This document shows, in pieces, positions 17,744 to 26,372 of a stretch of DNA of 64,000 bases (its first letter is position 1; each line of letters starts with the position of its first letter). The position numbers and the translations under genes are program-made. The notes under the pieces were generated by a model. It ran no database searches, was not told the origin of the DNA, and saw nothing but the letters and a program-made list of their open reading frames with translations. The stretch comes from Chelativorans petroleitrophicus. Lineage in GTDB: Bacteria; Pseudomonadota; Alphaproteobacteria; Rhizobiales; Rhizobiaceae. The stretch spans positions 62,001 to 126,000 of the forward strand of contig NZ_JAODNV010000007.1 in NCBI RefSeq assembly GCF_025398195.1, given 5' to 3'.

Positions 17744-19025
17744 GCGCCTGGCGCTGCCTGCGGAAGCAGCCGCTTGGTTTGCCACCGGGCTTGCCGCGGT
17801 TCTCCTTTCGCTCGCCGTCATCTCCTTCCGTCCCTTTCAACCGTCGGGGCCGGACGTGCAGAGCGGGGGCGACATTTTCAACCAACTCGGCTACGGCTCG
17901 CTGGGCGCCCTGGCGGTCCTTACCCTCTTCATGCTGGTTGATCGCAGGGTGGTCGCGGCCCTGCTCAGCCCATGGTGGCTGCTGCTTCTTTTCTTCTTCG
18001 CGCTCTCGGTGCTGAACGCCCCCTACCCGCCAGCCGCGATGCGGACGGCAATCCTGACCCTGATCGGCATATTGATCATGCTCGCCGCGCTCACGCTTCC
18101 GCGCGATGCCGACGGCTTTTCAGCCATGCTCGCCTGTGCGGCGCTCGCCATCCTTGGCCTCAATTATTTCGGCGTCCTGGTCATGCCTGATGTGGCGATT
18201 CACGGCGCGGAGGGAGCGGAGCCGCAGCATGCGGGCCTGTGGCGCGGCAGCTTTCCCCACAAGAACTCCGCCGCTCCGGTCATGGCCTGCCTTTCCTTTG
18301 CCGGGATCTTTCTCTGGCGGCGGGGCTGGCGTCTTTGCGGCGCGCTCATAATCGTGCTTGCCATGACCTTCATAGCCAATGCGGGCTCGAAGACCACGCT
18401 CGGCACAGTGCCGCTTACCATCCTCATGGTGATGGGCCCAGCGCTGTTCGGCCTGCGCTTTCTCGCGCCGGTTTTGGTGCTCATAGCGCTGACCGGCACG
18501 GGGCTCGCCACCCTGGGGATCGTCTTCATAGAACCGCTCGCGGCCCTGCACCGGGAATTTCTGCCACATCTCACCTACACCGGCCGTACCACGCTTTGGG
18601 AATATATGGGCGAGATGCTCGCCAGGCGCCCTTTAAGCGGCTACGGCCTCGACGGCTTCTGGGGCACGGGCACAGTGCTCTTTTCCGATTATCATTTCGA
18701 CACTGAGTGGGACATCCGAGCCATCGTTCATGGCCACAACAGCTATCTGGATCTGGCGATCACCATGGGGCTGCCGGCGCTCCTGGTCGCCGTTCTCGCT
18801 TTCATCGCCGCCCCTCTGCGCGAGTTTCTGCGCGTGCCGCCCCTAAAGGAAAATGTCCTCCTGGCCGATCTCTTCCTGATGATCGTAACCTTCACGCTGC
18901 TCAACGCATTTCTGGAAAGCTTCTTCTTCCGCCGGGCCGATCCGGTGTGGCTGCTCCTGGTTTTCGCGCTGTTCGGTCTCAGGCTGGCGGCGCGCTTTCC
19001 CGTCTCCGGAAAATTCAACCACTGA
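17712..19025 (+). CDS. O-antigen ligase/polymerase family protein (ExoQ/Wzy-like)
   Basis: A 437-residue protein with about eleven membrane segments. A large extracytoplasmic loop (about residues 290-350) contains TYTGRTTLWEYMGEML, RPLSGYGLDGFWGTG and HGHNSYLDLAITMGLPALL. These blocks are typical of the Wzy_C/O-antigen ligase family and of rhizobial ExoQ, the succinoglycan polymerase. It would polymerise the undecaprenyl-linked repeats at the periplasmic face, working with the Wzz-like protein at 9926. ATG 17712 lies inside the end of the GT2 gene in another frame. Confidence 0.85.
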   Translation: MSNIASPRRTERLALPAEAAAWFATGLAAVLLSLAVISFRPFQPSGPDVQSGGDIFNQLGYGSLGALAVLTLFMLVDRRVVAALLSPWWLLLLFFFALSVLNAPYPPAAMRTAILTLIGILIMLAALTLPRDADGFSAMLACAALAILGLNYFGVLVMPDVAIHGAEGAEPQHAGLWRGSFPHKNSAAPVMACLSFAGIFLWRRGWRLCGALIIVLAMTFIANAGSKTTLGTVPLTILMVMGPALFGLRFLAPVLVLIALTGTGLATLGIVFIEPLAALHREFLPHLTYTGRTTLWEYMGEMLARRPLSGYGLDGFWGTGTVLFSDYHFDTEWDIRAIVHGHNSYLDLAITMGLPALLVAVLAFIAAPLREFLRVPPLKENVLLADLFLMIVTFTLLNAFLESFFFRRADPVWLLLVFALFGLRLAARFPVSGKFNH

Positions 19026-19083
19026 CGGCGGTTGCATCGCGCGCGCGAAAGCGCCATTCCTTCTCCGCGACAAGGAGGTCCCG

Positions 19084-19893
19084 ATGGGCAAGACAATCAT
19101 TCTCGTCGGCTGCGGCAATATGGGCTACGCCATGCTCAAGGGCTGGCTGGCGGCTGGCAAGCTGAAGGCCGGTGAGATAGCGGTGGTGGAGCCAAATGAA
19201 ACCCTGCGCAGCCGCGCCGTGAGCCACGGCATCCATGCCGCTGCGGCACCCGAGGAATTGGAGGCGAGTACGGCCGATCTCGTCGTCTTCGCCGTCAAGC
19301 CGCAGATGATCCGCGACGTCGTGCCCGCCTATCGCCGCTTCATGCCGGATGCGACCTTTCTTAGCGTCGCGGCAGGCACGAGCATAGCCACGTTCGAGGA
19401 CATCCTGGGCACTGATGCCGCCATCATCCGCTGTATGCCCAACACGCCAGCTGCCATTGGCGAAGGCGTGATGGTTCTATTCGCAAACGCCCGCGTGCGG
19501 CCCGAGGCAAGAGAGTTCGTCAGCGATCTGCTTTCGGCCAACGGTGCGGTCGCGACCGTAGAGGACGAGGCGCTGATGGACGCAGTCACCGCCGTCTCCG
19601 GCTCCGGTCCCGCCTATCTTTTCCACTTCATCGAATGCTTGATGGCGGCTGGCGAGGAAGCGGGCCTGCCTGCCGAAACGGCCCGGCTGCTGGCGATGCA
19701 GACCATCTATGGCGCGGCCGCGCTTGCAAAGACAAGCGGCGAGGACCCGGCAAGGCTGCGAGAGCAGGTGACAAGCCCAGGAGGGACGACGGCCGCGGCG
19801 CTCTCGGTCCTGATGGGAGAGGACCGGCTGAAGAGCCTCATGCGGGAGGCCGTGGCAGCGGCCAAGAAACGCTCCATCGAGCTGGGCGCCTGA
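19084..19893 (+). CDS. proC: Pyrroline-5-carboxylate reductase
   Basis: Last step of proline biosynthesis: reduces 1-pyrroline-5-carboxylate with NAD(P)H. The product is 269 residues, the usual length. It carries the N-terminal Rossmann motif VGCGNMGYAMLKGW and the family signature around AVSGSGPAYLFHFIECL, with the QVTSPGGTTAAAL block near the C-terminus. The start is supported by CAAGGAGGT just upstream of ATG 19084. It lies 58 bases after the polymerase gene and is probably transcribed separately, since the functions are unrelated. Confidence 0.97.
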   Translation: MGKTIILVGCGNMGYAMLKGWLAAGKLKAGEIAVVEPNETLRSRAVSHGIHAAAAPEELEASTADLVVFAVKPQMIRDVVPAYRRFMPDATFLSVAAGTSIATFEDILGTDAAIIRCMPNTPAAIGEGVMVLFANARVRPEAREFVSDLLSANGAVATVEDEALMDAVTAVSGSGPAYLFHFIECLMAAGEEAGLPAETARLLAMQTIYGAAALAKTSGEDPARLREQVTSPGGTTAAALSVLMGEDRLKSLMREAVAAAKKRSIELGA

Positions 19894-19896
19894 AGT

Positions 19897-20265
19897 CTAC
19901 CCTTCGAGGCTCACATAACTTTCTGGCCGGAAGCGCGGCACGCAGAGGCAGTAGAACTCGAGATCACCCTCGCCCGTATTGGTGATGCGCTGCGGCGCGT
20001 TGGCGGGGATGATCACCTGGTCTCCGCTCCGGACCGCCTGCTGCACGCCGTCTATCTCCACGGTCCCCTCGCCTTTCCTGATGATGTAACGCTCGGAGAT
20101 GCCCAAAAGCTTGTGCAGCTCTGTCGTCACACCCGGTTCCACCCTCGCAATGGCAAGCGACGCTTCGGGAGAAGCCGGATCGTTCAGGAGCTCCGTGATG
20201 TAGCAGCGTTCCGTGGTCCAGAACTCTTCGGCACCCTTCGACGGGACGTACCATTGCGGCGCCAT
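19897..20265 (-). CDS. Cupin-domain protein
   Basis: A 122-residue single-domain cupin. The beta-barrel motifs read VEPGVTTELHKLLGISERYIIRKGEG and then GDQVIIPANAPQRITNTGEGDLEFYCLC. The usual first-motif histidines are partly missing (one His in TELHKL), so metal binding is uncertain and no enzyme activity can be assigned. ATG 20265 is chosen because GAAGGA precedes it. An upstream TTG at 20313 would put the start inside the promoter-like TTGACA used by the divergent transporter operon. The gene converges with proC three bases apart. Confidence 0.8.
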   Translation of the reverse strand: MAPQWYVPSKGAEEFWTTERCYITELLNDPASPEASLAIARVEPGVTTELHKLLGISERYIIRKGEGTVEIDGVQQAVRSGDQVIIPANAPQRITNTGEGDLEFYCLCVPRFRPESYVSLEG

Positions 20266-20306
20266 GAAATAGTCCTTCTCGATGAAATCAGCAAAACTCA
20301 CCTTCC

Positions 20307-20334
20307 TTGACAATTGTTAGAAATCCCCTGTTAT
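20307..20334 (+). promoter_or_regulatory. Candidate sigma-70 promoter of the nucleoside operon
   Basis: TTGACA at 20307-20312 is a perfect -35 element. A candidate -10, TGTTAT at 20329-20334 (four of six matches), follows at 16-base spacing. It lies about 50 bases upstream of the binding-protein start codon and is the only good promoter match in the divergent gap. Confidence 0.5.
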
Positions 20335-20385
20335 CTGTCAAAGAACGCTGCCCGGCCAGGGCGAGGCCAGACAGGAGGAAGAGCC

Positions 20386-21390
20386 ATGTCATTGCGGAAG
20401 GCATTTTACGCAGCGGCGGGTGCCGCGCTGATAAGCACTGCGGCTGCGGCGCAGGACAGGTTCTTCGTTTACGTCTCGCCTGACCCGATCGGCGTCAACG
20501 CCTTCCTCCAGCTCGGGCAGAAGGGAATTGAGGCCGCGGGCGAGGAATATGGTGCCGAGGTGCGCACCTATGAAAGCCGCACGGCCGCCGAACGGCTGGA
20601 AAACGTGAACGCCGCCGTCAACGAGGGGGCCGACATCGTCGTTCTGCTGGGTTTCGAGTTCAACGACATTGTGCGCCAGATCGCGCCCACGGCGCCGGAT
20701 ACGCAATTTCTCATTGTCGACCAGTGCATAGAGGACCGGCCGGAAAACGTGCATTGCGCCGTTTTCCGCGAATATGAGGCGAGCTACCTCCTGGGCGTCG
20801 AGGCTGGCCTCTTGTCCGAGACGGGCCGTGTGGGCGTGGTCGGCGCGCTCGACATTCCCTTCCTCCATCGCCATACCGACGGCTACGCCGAGGGCGTCCG
20901 CTCGGTCGCTCCCGACACGGAAGTGGACGTGCGCTGGGTCGGCGGCGAAAACCCCTTTGCCGATCCGGTCCGTGCGAAGGAGCAGGCCGTTGCCATGCAC
21001 GCTGCGGGCGCGGACTATATCCTCTCGGCCACCTCGGGCGGCGATTTCGGCGTGTTCGAGGCAGCGCGCGAGGAAGGCTTCAAGGTGTTCACCGTCGATG
21101 TGAACCACTGCCCCTCGACACCCGGCCACATCGTCGATGTGATGCTGAAGCGCGTCGACACCGCCGTGGTGCAAGCGATCGGCGACATTCTGGAAGGCCA
21201 GCATGATATCGTCATGTCGCTGGGCCTGAAGGAGGGCGGCATGTCGACGCTTGCTCTGGAAGGGGACCTGCTTGCCGACAGCCAGTGCCTGATTGCGGAG
21301 CATCCGGAGGTGATCGAGAAGGTGCGCGAGGTTGCCGCCAGCATCATCGACGGCTCGCTGGAGCTGCAGGACCCGATGTTTGCCCAGTGA
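20386..21390 (+). CDS. BMP-family nucleoside-binding protein of an ABC transporter
   Basis: A 334-residue periplasmic protein with a Sec signal peptide (MSLRKAFYAAAGAALISTAA, cleavage after AAAA-Q, about residue 21) and the basic membrane protein (PnrA-like) fold. Conserved pieces are GKEGI-type GQKGIEAAGEEYGAEV, GADIVVLLGFEFNDIV and VGVVGALDIPFLHRHTDGYAEG. It has no lipobox, so it is soluble and not a lipoprotein. BMP-family receptors bind purine or other nucleosides. The downstream deaminase and nucleoside phosphorylase support nucleoside uptake here. ATG 20386 has a very strong AGGAGGA site. It is the first gene of a seven-gene operon. Confidence 0.9.
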   Translation: MSLRKAFYAAAGAALISTAAAAQDRFFVYVSPDPIGVNAFLQLGQKGIEAAGEEYGAEVRTYESRTAAERLENVNAAVNEGADIVVLLGFEFNDIVRQIAPTAPDTQFLIVDQCIEDRPENVHCAVFREYEASYLLGVEAGLLSETGRVGVVGALDIPFLHRHTDGYAEGVRSVAPDTEVDVRWVGGENPFADPVRAKEQAVAMHAAGADYILSATSGGDFGVFEAAREEGFKVFTVDVNHCPSTPGHIVDVMLKRVDTAVVQAIGDILEGQHDIVMSLGLKEGGMSTLALEGDLLADSQCLIAEHPEVIEKVREVAASIIDGSLELQDPMFAQ

Positions 21391-21489
21391 CGGGCACCTC
21401 CAGGCGGCAGAGTGCAGGTGAAAGAATGAGTAAGAGTGGGCCGGCTCCGCACCCTTTTGCCCAATCCTGAAAAAGCCCAGCCTCTACCC

Positions 21490-23010
21490 ATGCGCGCCGT
21501 TCTTTCCGGTATCACCGTCCGCTTTGGCGACCTTGTCGCCGTGAACAACGTCTCGCTAACGATCGAGCCGGGCGAAATTCACGCCGTCGTCGGCGAGAAC
21601 GGCGCCGGGAAAACGACGCTGATGAATGCACTGTTCGGCCTTGTGCAGCCGGAGGCGGGAAAGATTCTGCTGGACGGCAACGAACGGCACTGGGCATCCC
21701 CGCAGGAGGCGATCGCGGCCGGTCTTGGCATGGTGCACCAGCACTTCATGCTGCAGGATTCCATGACGGTGCTGGAAAACATCGTTCTCACCGCCGAGCC
21801 GGTGGGCCGCTTAGGCTTTGTGGATTTTGCCCGCGCGAGACGGCTCCTTACCGCGAGAGCCAAGGCGCACGGCATAACGCTTCCCCTCGATCGCAGGGTG
21901 GACTCGCTTTCGGTGGGCGAGAAGCAGGTGGTAGAAATCCTGAAGCTGCTTTACCGCGATTCCCGCCTGCTGATCCTCGATGAACCCACCTCGGTGCTGA
22001 CGCCGCGCGAGAAGGAGCGGCTGTTCGGCGTTCTGAAAAGCTTCCGCGATGAAGGGCGCGCCGTGGTGCTCATCACCCACAAGCTGGATGAGGTGATGGA
22101 AAGCGCCGACCGGGTGAGCGTCATGCGCGGCGGACATCTAGTCTCCTCCGGCCCTCTTTCGGCCACATCACGAGAAGAAATCGCGCGGCAGATCGTCGGC
22201 GGAGGACTTCCCGCCCCGCGCCAGCGGACGGCGCGGGTGGCAGGAGACACGGTGCTTTCGGTCGAGAGGCTGGAGGTGGCAGGCCGCGGCAGAACGGTAG
22301 GCCCCCTCTCCTTTTCGGTTCGGGCCGGAGAAATTGTTGGGATCGCAGGTGTCAGCGGCAATGGCCAGGCGGAGCTCATTGCGGCACTGACGGGGCTGCG
22401 GCGGCCACTTTCAGGCTCCATCAGCCTTCTTGGCCGCCCCATAGAGGCGCTTGACGTGGAGGCGCGGCGCCGCGCTGGCATGAGCTATATCCCCGAAGAC
22501 CGCCAGCGCGTGGGGCTCGCTCTTGCCGCCTCCATCAGCGAGAATGCCAATGCCGGGCGCGATGACAGGACAGCCTTCACGCGTGGCGCCTTTCTCGACC
22601 GCAAGGCGATGGCGCGCTTCGCCCGGATGCTCATCGAGCGCTATCGCATACGCGCCGCTGGCCCATCTGTGCCAGCGGCCACACTTTCCGGCGGCAACAA
22701 GCAGAAGCTCGTGGTGGGGCGCGAGCTTGAGCGCGGCACGCCTCTCATCATTGCTGAAAACCCCACCTGGGGCGTGGACATCGGGGCCATCGATTTCATC
22801 CATGGCGAGTTGCTGCGCCTGCGCGGCGAGGGTCATGCCCTGCTTCTCGTCTCCTCCGAACTGGACGAGATCCTTGCGCTGTCCGACCGCATTCTTGTCA
22901 TGTTCGATGGCCGTTTTGCCGGAGAGGTGAGCGGCGCGGAGGCCGACCCCGAACGGATCGGCAGTATGATGACCTCGGGCGCCGCCGAACTGCTGCCGGA
23001 GGTGGCATGA
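21490..23010 (+). CDS. Nucleoside ABC transporter ATP-binding protein (two ATPase domains)
   Basis: A 506-residue double ATPase of the RbsA/NupA type that powers import. Domain 1 has Walker A GENGAGKTTLMN, the signature LSVGEKQ and Walker B LLILDEPTSVL. Domain 2 has the degenerate Walker A GVSGNGQAELI, the signature LSGGNKQK and Walker B LIIAENPTWGVD, as is usual for this class, where the second site is altered. The start is ambiguous. ATG 21490 and GTG 21436 are both in frame and neither has a strong ribosome site. It sits between the binding protein and the two permeases. Confidence 0.92.
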   Translation: MRAVLSGITVRFGDLVAVNNVSLTIEPGEIHAVVGENGAGKTTLMNALFGLVQPEAGKILLDGNERHWASPQEAIAAGLGMVHQHFMLQDSMTVLENIVLTAEPVGRLGFVDFARARRLLTARAKAHGITLPLDRRVDSLSVGEKQVVEILKLLYRDSRLLILDEPTSVLTPREKERLFGVLKSFRDEGRAVVLITHKLDEVMESADRVSVMRGGHLVSSGPLSATSREEIARQIVGGGLPAPRQRTARVAGDTVLSVERLEVAGRGRTVGPLSFSVRAGEIVGIAGVSGNGQAELIAALTGLRRPLSGSISLLGRPIEALDVEARRRAGMSYIPEDRQRVGLALAASISENANAGRDDRTAFTRGAFLDRKAMARFARMLIERYRIRAAGPSVPAATLSGGNKQKLVVGRELERGTPLIIAENPTWGVDIGAIDFIHGELLRLRGEGHALLLVSSELDEILALSDRILVMFDGRFAGEVSGAEADPERIGSMMTSGAAELLPEVA

Positions 23011-23073
23011 ATATGAACGGCTCGTTCACATGGCACCCATTCTTTCCCCTGCCAGCACGCCGTGGGCAGGCAC

Positions 23074-24141
23074 ATGCGTAAACACATTTACCGCACGCTT
23101 CTGGCGGGGGATCTCCTGTCCTGGCTCGGCGTCGCCGGGGCCATCCTTGCCGTCATCCTTGTCCTGATGCTGATGGTGGGTGCGCCCGTCGGCGAGGCGC
23201 TGCAGGGCTTCTGGTCGGGAGCCTTCGGCGGGCGGCGCTATGCTTATCTGATGACCACGCTTTCACGCGCGGCGATCATCATCGGCATGGCCGTTTCGGT
23301 GCTGCTGAGTTTCAGGGCCGGGCTGTTCAACATCGGCGGCGAAGGGCAGCTTGTTGCGGGCGGGCTGGTGGCCGCATTGACGGCCATTCTGCTTCCCGGC
23401 CCACCGCTTCTGGTGCTGGCGGTTTCCGTTCTGGCCGCCATGCTGGCGGGCGCGCTGTGGGCGCTTTTGGCAGGAGTGCTGCAGCTTTACGTCGGCGTGC
23501 CGCTTCTTGTCGGCTCGCTGCTCCTCAATTATCCAGCACGCTACATCGCCTCCTATCTGGTGGCGCACCCGTTCCGGGACGTGCCCTCCGGCATGCTACA
23601 ATCGCATCTCGTGCCGCAGGAAACCTGGCTGCCTTACTTTCCCGGAACGCGGCTCGACATCGGCATTCTGTTCATTGCCGCCGCCTCCATTTTCGCAGTC
23701 ATCTACAGCCACGCCACGCTCCACGGCTATCACGCACGTCTCAACGGACTTTCGCCTGACTTCGCTCGCGCAGTTGGGTTGCCTGTGAAAAAGCTTGCGC
23801 TTCAAACGCTGGCCATGAGCGGCGCCATCGCAGGCCTTGTCGGTGCCATCGCCGTGTTCGGCATTCACCACCGCTACATCGACGGAATGTTGGTGCAGCC
23901 GCTTTATGCCTGGACGGGCATCATTGCCGTGCTGCTGGTGGGCATGATTCCCTGGGCCGTGCCGCTCTCGGGCTTCTTCTTCGCCGCCGTCGAGACCGGC
24001 GCTGCCGGGATGGAGAGGGCGGCGGCCGTGCCGAAGGAGATCGCGCTCGTCATCCAGGCTGTCATCATCCTGTTCGTGGCAAGCCGGGTGTCAGGCGCGC
24101 TTTCGGTCAGTGCGGAGCGGAAGGGAGCGGACGATGCTTGA
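23074..24141 (+). CDS. Nucleoside ABC transporter permease (first)
   Basis: A 355-residue inner-membrane permease of the BPD_transp_2 (RbsC/LivH-like) family with nine or ten hydrophobic segments. The typical cytoplasmic coupling region LSFRAGLFNIGGEGQLVAGG is present near residue 80. It forms the translocation channel with the second permease. ATG 23074 is used; GTG 23062 is a near alternative. The 63 bases before it contain a 24-codon open frame, starting ATG 23007 over the ATPase stop, whose stop overlaps this gene's start region. This may couple translation. The stop overlaps the next permease start by eight bases. Confidence 0.92.
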   Translation: MRKHIYRTLLAGDLLSWLGVAGAILAVILVLMLMVGAPVGEALQGFWSGAFGGRRYAYLMTTLSRAAIIIGMAVSVLLSFRAGLFNIGGEGQLVAGGLVAALTAILLPGPPLLVLAVSVLAAMLAGALWALLAGVLQLYVGVPLLVGSLLLNYPARYIASYLVAHPFRDVPSGMLQSHLVPQETWLPYFPGTRLDIGILFIAAASIFAVIYSHATLHGYHARLNGLSPDFARAVGLPVKKLALQTLAMSGAIAGLVGAIAVFGIHHRYIDGMLVQPLYAWTGIIAVLLVGMIPWAVPLSGFFFAAVETGAAGMERAAAVPKEIALVIQAVIILFVASRVSGALSVSAERKGADDA

Positions 24142-25036
24142 CCTTCTGTTCGACGCCTCCTTCATGGCCTCGGTTCCCCGCTTCGTGACGCCCATCCTGC
24201 TTGCCGCGCTGGGCGGCGCGCTTTGCGAGCGGGCGGGCGTCTTCAACATTGCGCTCGAAGGCTTCATCCTGACAGGAGCATTTGCCGCCGTTCTGGGCTC
24301 CTATTTCTCGGGCTCTCCCTGGCTCGGCGCAATTGCCGCGATGGCGGCGGGCATTGCGATCGGCCTCGTCTTTGCCGAGTTTCATCTGCGTCGCGGAGGC
24401 GATGCCATCGTGGTCTCCATCGCCATCAACATTCTGGCCGCGGGGCTGACCACCTATCTTTTGCGCGCGATTTTCGATGTGATGGGCGCTTTCAGCGATC
24501 CGGCGATCGTCGGCTTCCAGCCTGTCCGTATTCCGCTGATTGCGGACATTCCGGTGCTCGGCCGTGTGCTCAGCGGCCAGTCGCCACTGGTCTATGTGGC
24601 CCTGCTTGCGGTGCCGGCGGTCCACATCTTCCTCGCCCGCCATCGTCTCGGCCTCAGGATGCGCGCAGCCGGAGAAAACGCGGCGGCGCTTGAAGCGGGC
24701 GGCGTCAGCCCGCGCCGGGTACGGCTGTGGGCGCTGGTGGGCTGCGGCACCTTCTGCGGCCTCGCCGGGGCGCAGCTATCGATCGCGAATGTGAACCTGT
24801 TTGTCGAAAACATGAGCGCCGGACGAGGCTGGATCGCCATTGTCGCTGTGCTTCTCACGCGCGGGCGGCCGCTGCCGCTTTTCTTGATCGCCGCCATTTT
24901 CGGCACGGTTGACAGCTTCTCCTTCCGCGTTCAAGGCCTGGGTCTGGCGCAGCAATTCACCGACATGATGCCTTATCTTGCAACGCTTATGGTGCTGGTC
25001 GCACTGTCCTGGTGGCGCAAGCGGCAGACGGCCTGA
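24134..25036 (+). CDS. Nucleoside ABC transporter permease (second)
   Basis: A 300-residue permease of the same family as its neighbour, with about eight membrane segments. It contains the coupling region CERAGVFNIALEGFILTGAF near residue 35 and GLRMRAAGENAAALEAGGV near residue 175. The ATG at 24134 has AAGGGAG upstream and lies inside the end of the first permease gene, so the pair is coupled. The two proteins should form the heterodimeric channel of the nucleoside importer. Confidence 0.93.
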   Translation: MLDLLFDASFMASVPRFVTPILLAALGGALCERAGVFNIALEGFILTGAFAAVLGSYFSGSPWLGAIAAMAAGIAIGLVFAEFHLRRGGDAIVVSIAINILAAGLTTYLLRAIFDVMGAFSDPAIVGFQPVRIPLIADIPVLGRVLSGQSPLVYVALLAVPAVHIFLARHRLGLRMRAAGENAAALEAGGVSPRRVRLWALVGCGTFCGLAGAQLSIANVNLFVENMSAGRGWIAIVAVLLTRGRPLPLFLIAAIFGTVDSFSFRVQGLGLAQQFTDMMPYLATLMVLVALSWWRKRQTA

Positions 25037-25049
25037 GGAGCATGGAACG

Positions 25050-26363
25050 ATGGATCTGGTAATCAAGGATGCCACGGTGGTGACCTGTGACGCCGATGGC
25101 ACGGTCATCAAGTCAGGCGGCGTTGCGGTGGAAAATGGCCGCATCGTCCGTGTCGCGCCGTCGGCGGAGCTGGAGCCTCTCGCCGCCAATGCAAGGCAAG
25201 TGGTGGACGGTTCCGGCCATATCCTCATGCCTGGGCTCGTCAACGCCCACTGCCATGCCGCGGACAGCCTGTTCCGGGGCCTCGTGGAGAACCTGCCGCT
25301 TGAGCCCTGGCTCCAGACCGTGTGGAAGGCGGAAGGCGCGATACTGAACCGCCAGACCACCTATCTCGGCAACGTGCTCGGCCTTGCGGAACTGCTTCTT
25401 TCGGGCGTCACCACCGTGATGGACATGTTCTGGTATCCGGACGAGACGGTCCGCGCCGCGCGCCTTCTCGGTATGCGGGTCTCGACCGGCGGCATCTTCT
25501 TCGATCCGCCGGGAGTGAATGGCCAAGATCTTGCGGGCCGCATCGCGGCTGCCGAGCGATTCTTCGAGGAATTCGGCGATGCGGAGGACGTGTTCTCGGC
25601 GGTGCTGCCCCATGGCGCATACACGGTCTCGCCTGAAAACCTGCGCACCGCGAAGAAGATTGCCGACCGTCACGGCGCGCTTTTCTGTACGCATGCAGCT
25701 GAAACCAGGGCCGAGCGGGCCGATGTTGAGAGCCGCTACGGCCGCCCGGTGATCCGGCACCTTGATCATCTCGGCCTGCTCGATGAGCGCACCGTGCTTG
25801 CGCACTGCGTGCATCTTGACGACGAGGAAATCGAGATCCTCGCCCGCACGGGCACGACCGCGGTCCACAACCCCCTGTCCAACCTGAAGCTCGCCTCTGG
25901 CTTTGCGCGCGTGCCAGACATGCTGGAGGCGAAGATCAACGTGGCGCTTGGCACCGACGGAGCCATCAGCGGCAACGACCTCGACATGTGGATGGCCTTG
26001 CGGCTCGCTGCAACGATCCACAAGGCCAATACCGGCCGGGCGGACGCCGTATCGACCACCGAAGCGATCCACATGGCCACGGGCGCGGGCGCCAGGGCGC
26101 TGTGCGCCGGCGACCGGATCGGCAGCCTTGAACCCGGCAAGTTTGCGGACATGATCCTGATCGATTGCCAGCGCCCGCACGCCGTGCCGATGTTCGATCC
26201 GGTGACCCATCTGGTCTATTCGACGGCCAAGTCGGACGTGCGGCATGTCTTCGTGGGCGGGGTGCAGGTGGTGCGCGACGGCCAGCTCACGCGCCACAAC
26301 ATCGAGGATACGCTCGCGGAGGTGAACAGCCTTCAGCCTAGGATTGCGGCCAGCATCGCCTGA
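25050..26363 (+). CDS. Amidohydrolase, probable nucleoside/base deaminase (TRZ/ATZ family)
   Basis: A 437-residue metal-dependent hydrolase of the subtype that includes S-adenosylhomocysteine/methylthioadenosine deaminase and guanine deaminase. Predicted metal ligands are His67 and His69 (NAHCHAAD), His215 (FCTHAAET) and Asp303 (GTDGA); Glu218 and His252 are probable catalytic residues. The first pair is spaced by Cys where most relatives have Thr (HTH). Because it sits between a nucleoside importer and a purine nucleoside phosphorylase, deamination of an adenosine- or guanine-type compound is the best inference. Substrate cannot be fixed from sequence. ATG 25050 has GAGGAG upstream and lies 13 bases after the permease stop. 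Confidence 0.85.
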   Translation: MDLVIKDATVVTCDADGTVIKSGGVAVENGRIVRVAPSAELEPLAANARQVVDGSGHILMPGLVNAHCHAADSLFRGLVENLPLEPWLQTVWKAEGAILNRQTTYLGNVLGLAELLLSGVTTVMDMFWYPDETVRAARLLGMRVSTGGIFFDPPGVNGQDLAGRIAAAERFFEEFGDAEDVFSAVLPHGAYTVSPENLRTAKKIADRHGALFCTHAAETRAERADVESRYGRPVIRHLDHLGLLDERTVLAHCVHLDDEEIEILARTGTTAVHNPLSNLKLASGFARVPDMLEAKINVALGTDGAISGNDLDMWMALRLAATIHKANTGRADAVSTTEAIHMATGAGARALCAGDRIGSLEPGKFADMILIDCQRPHAVPMFDPVTHLVYSTAKSDVRHVFVGGVQVVRDGQLTRHNIEDTLAEVNSLQPRIAASIA

Positions 26364-26372
26364 GGGGAAAGG

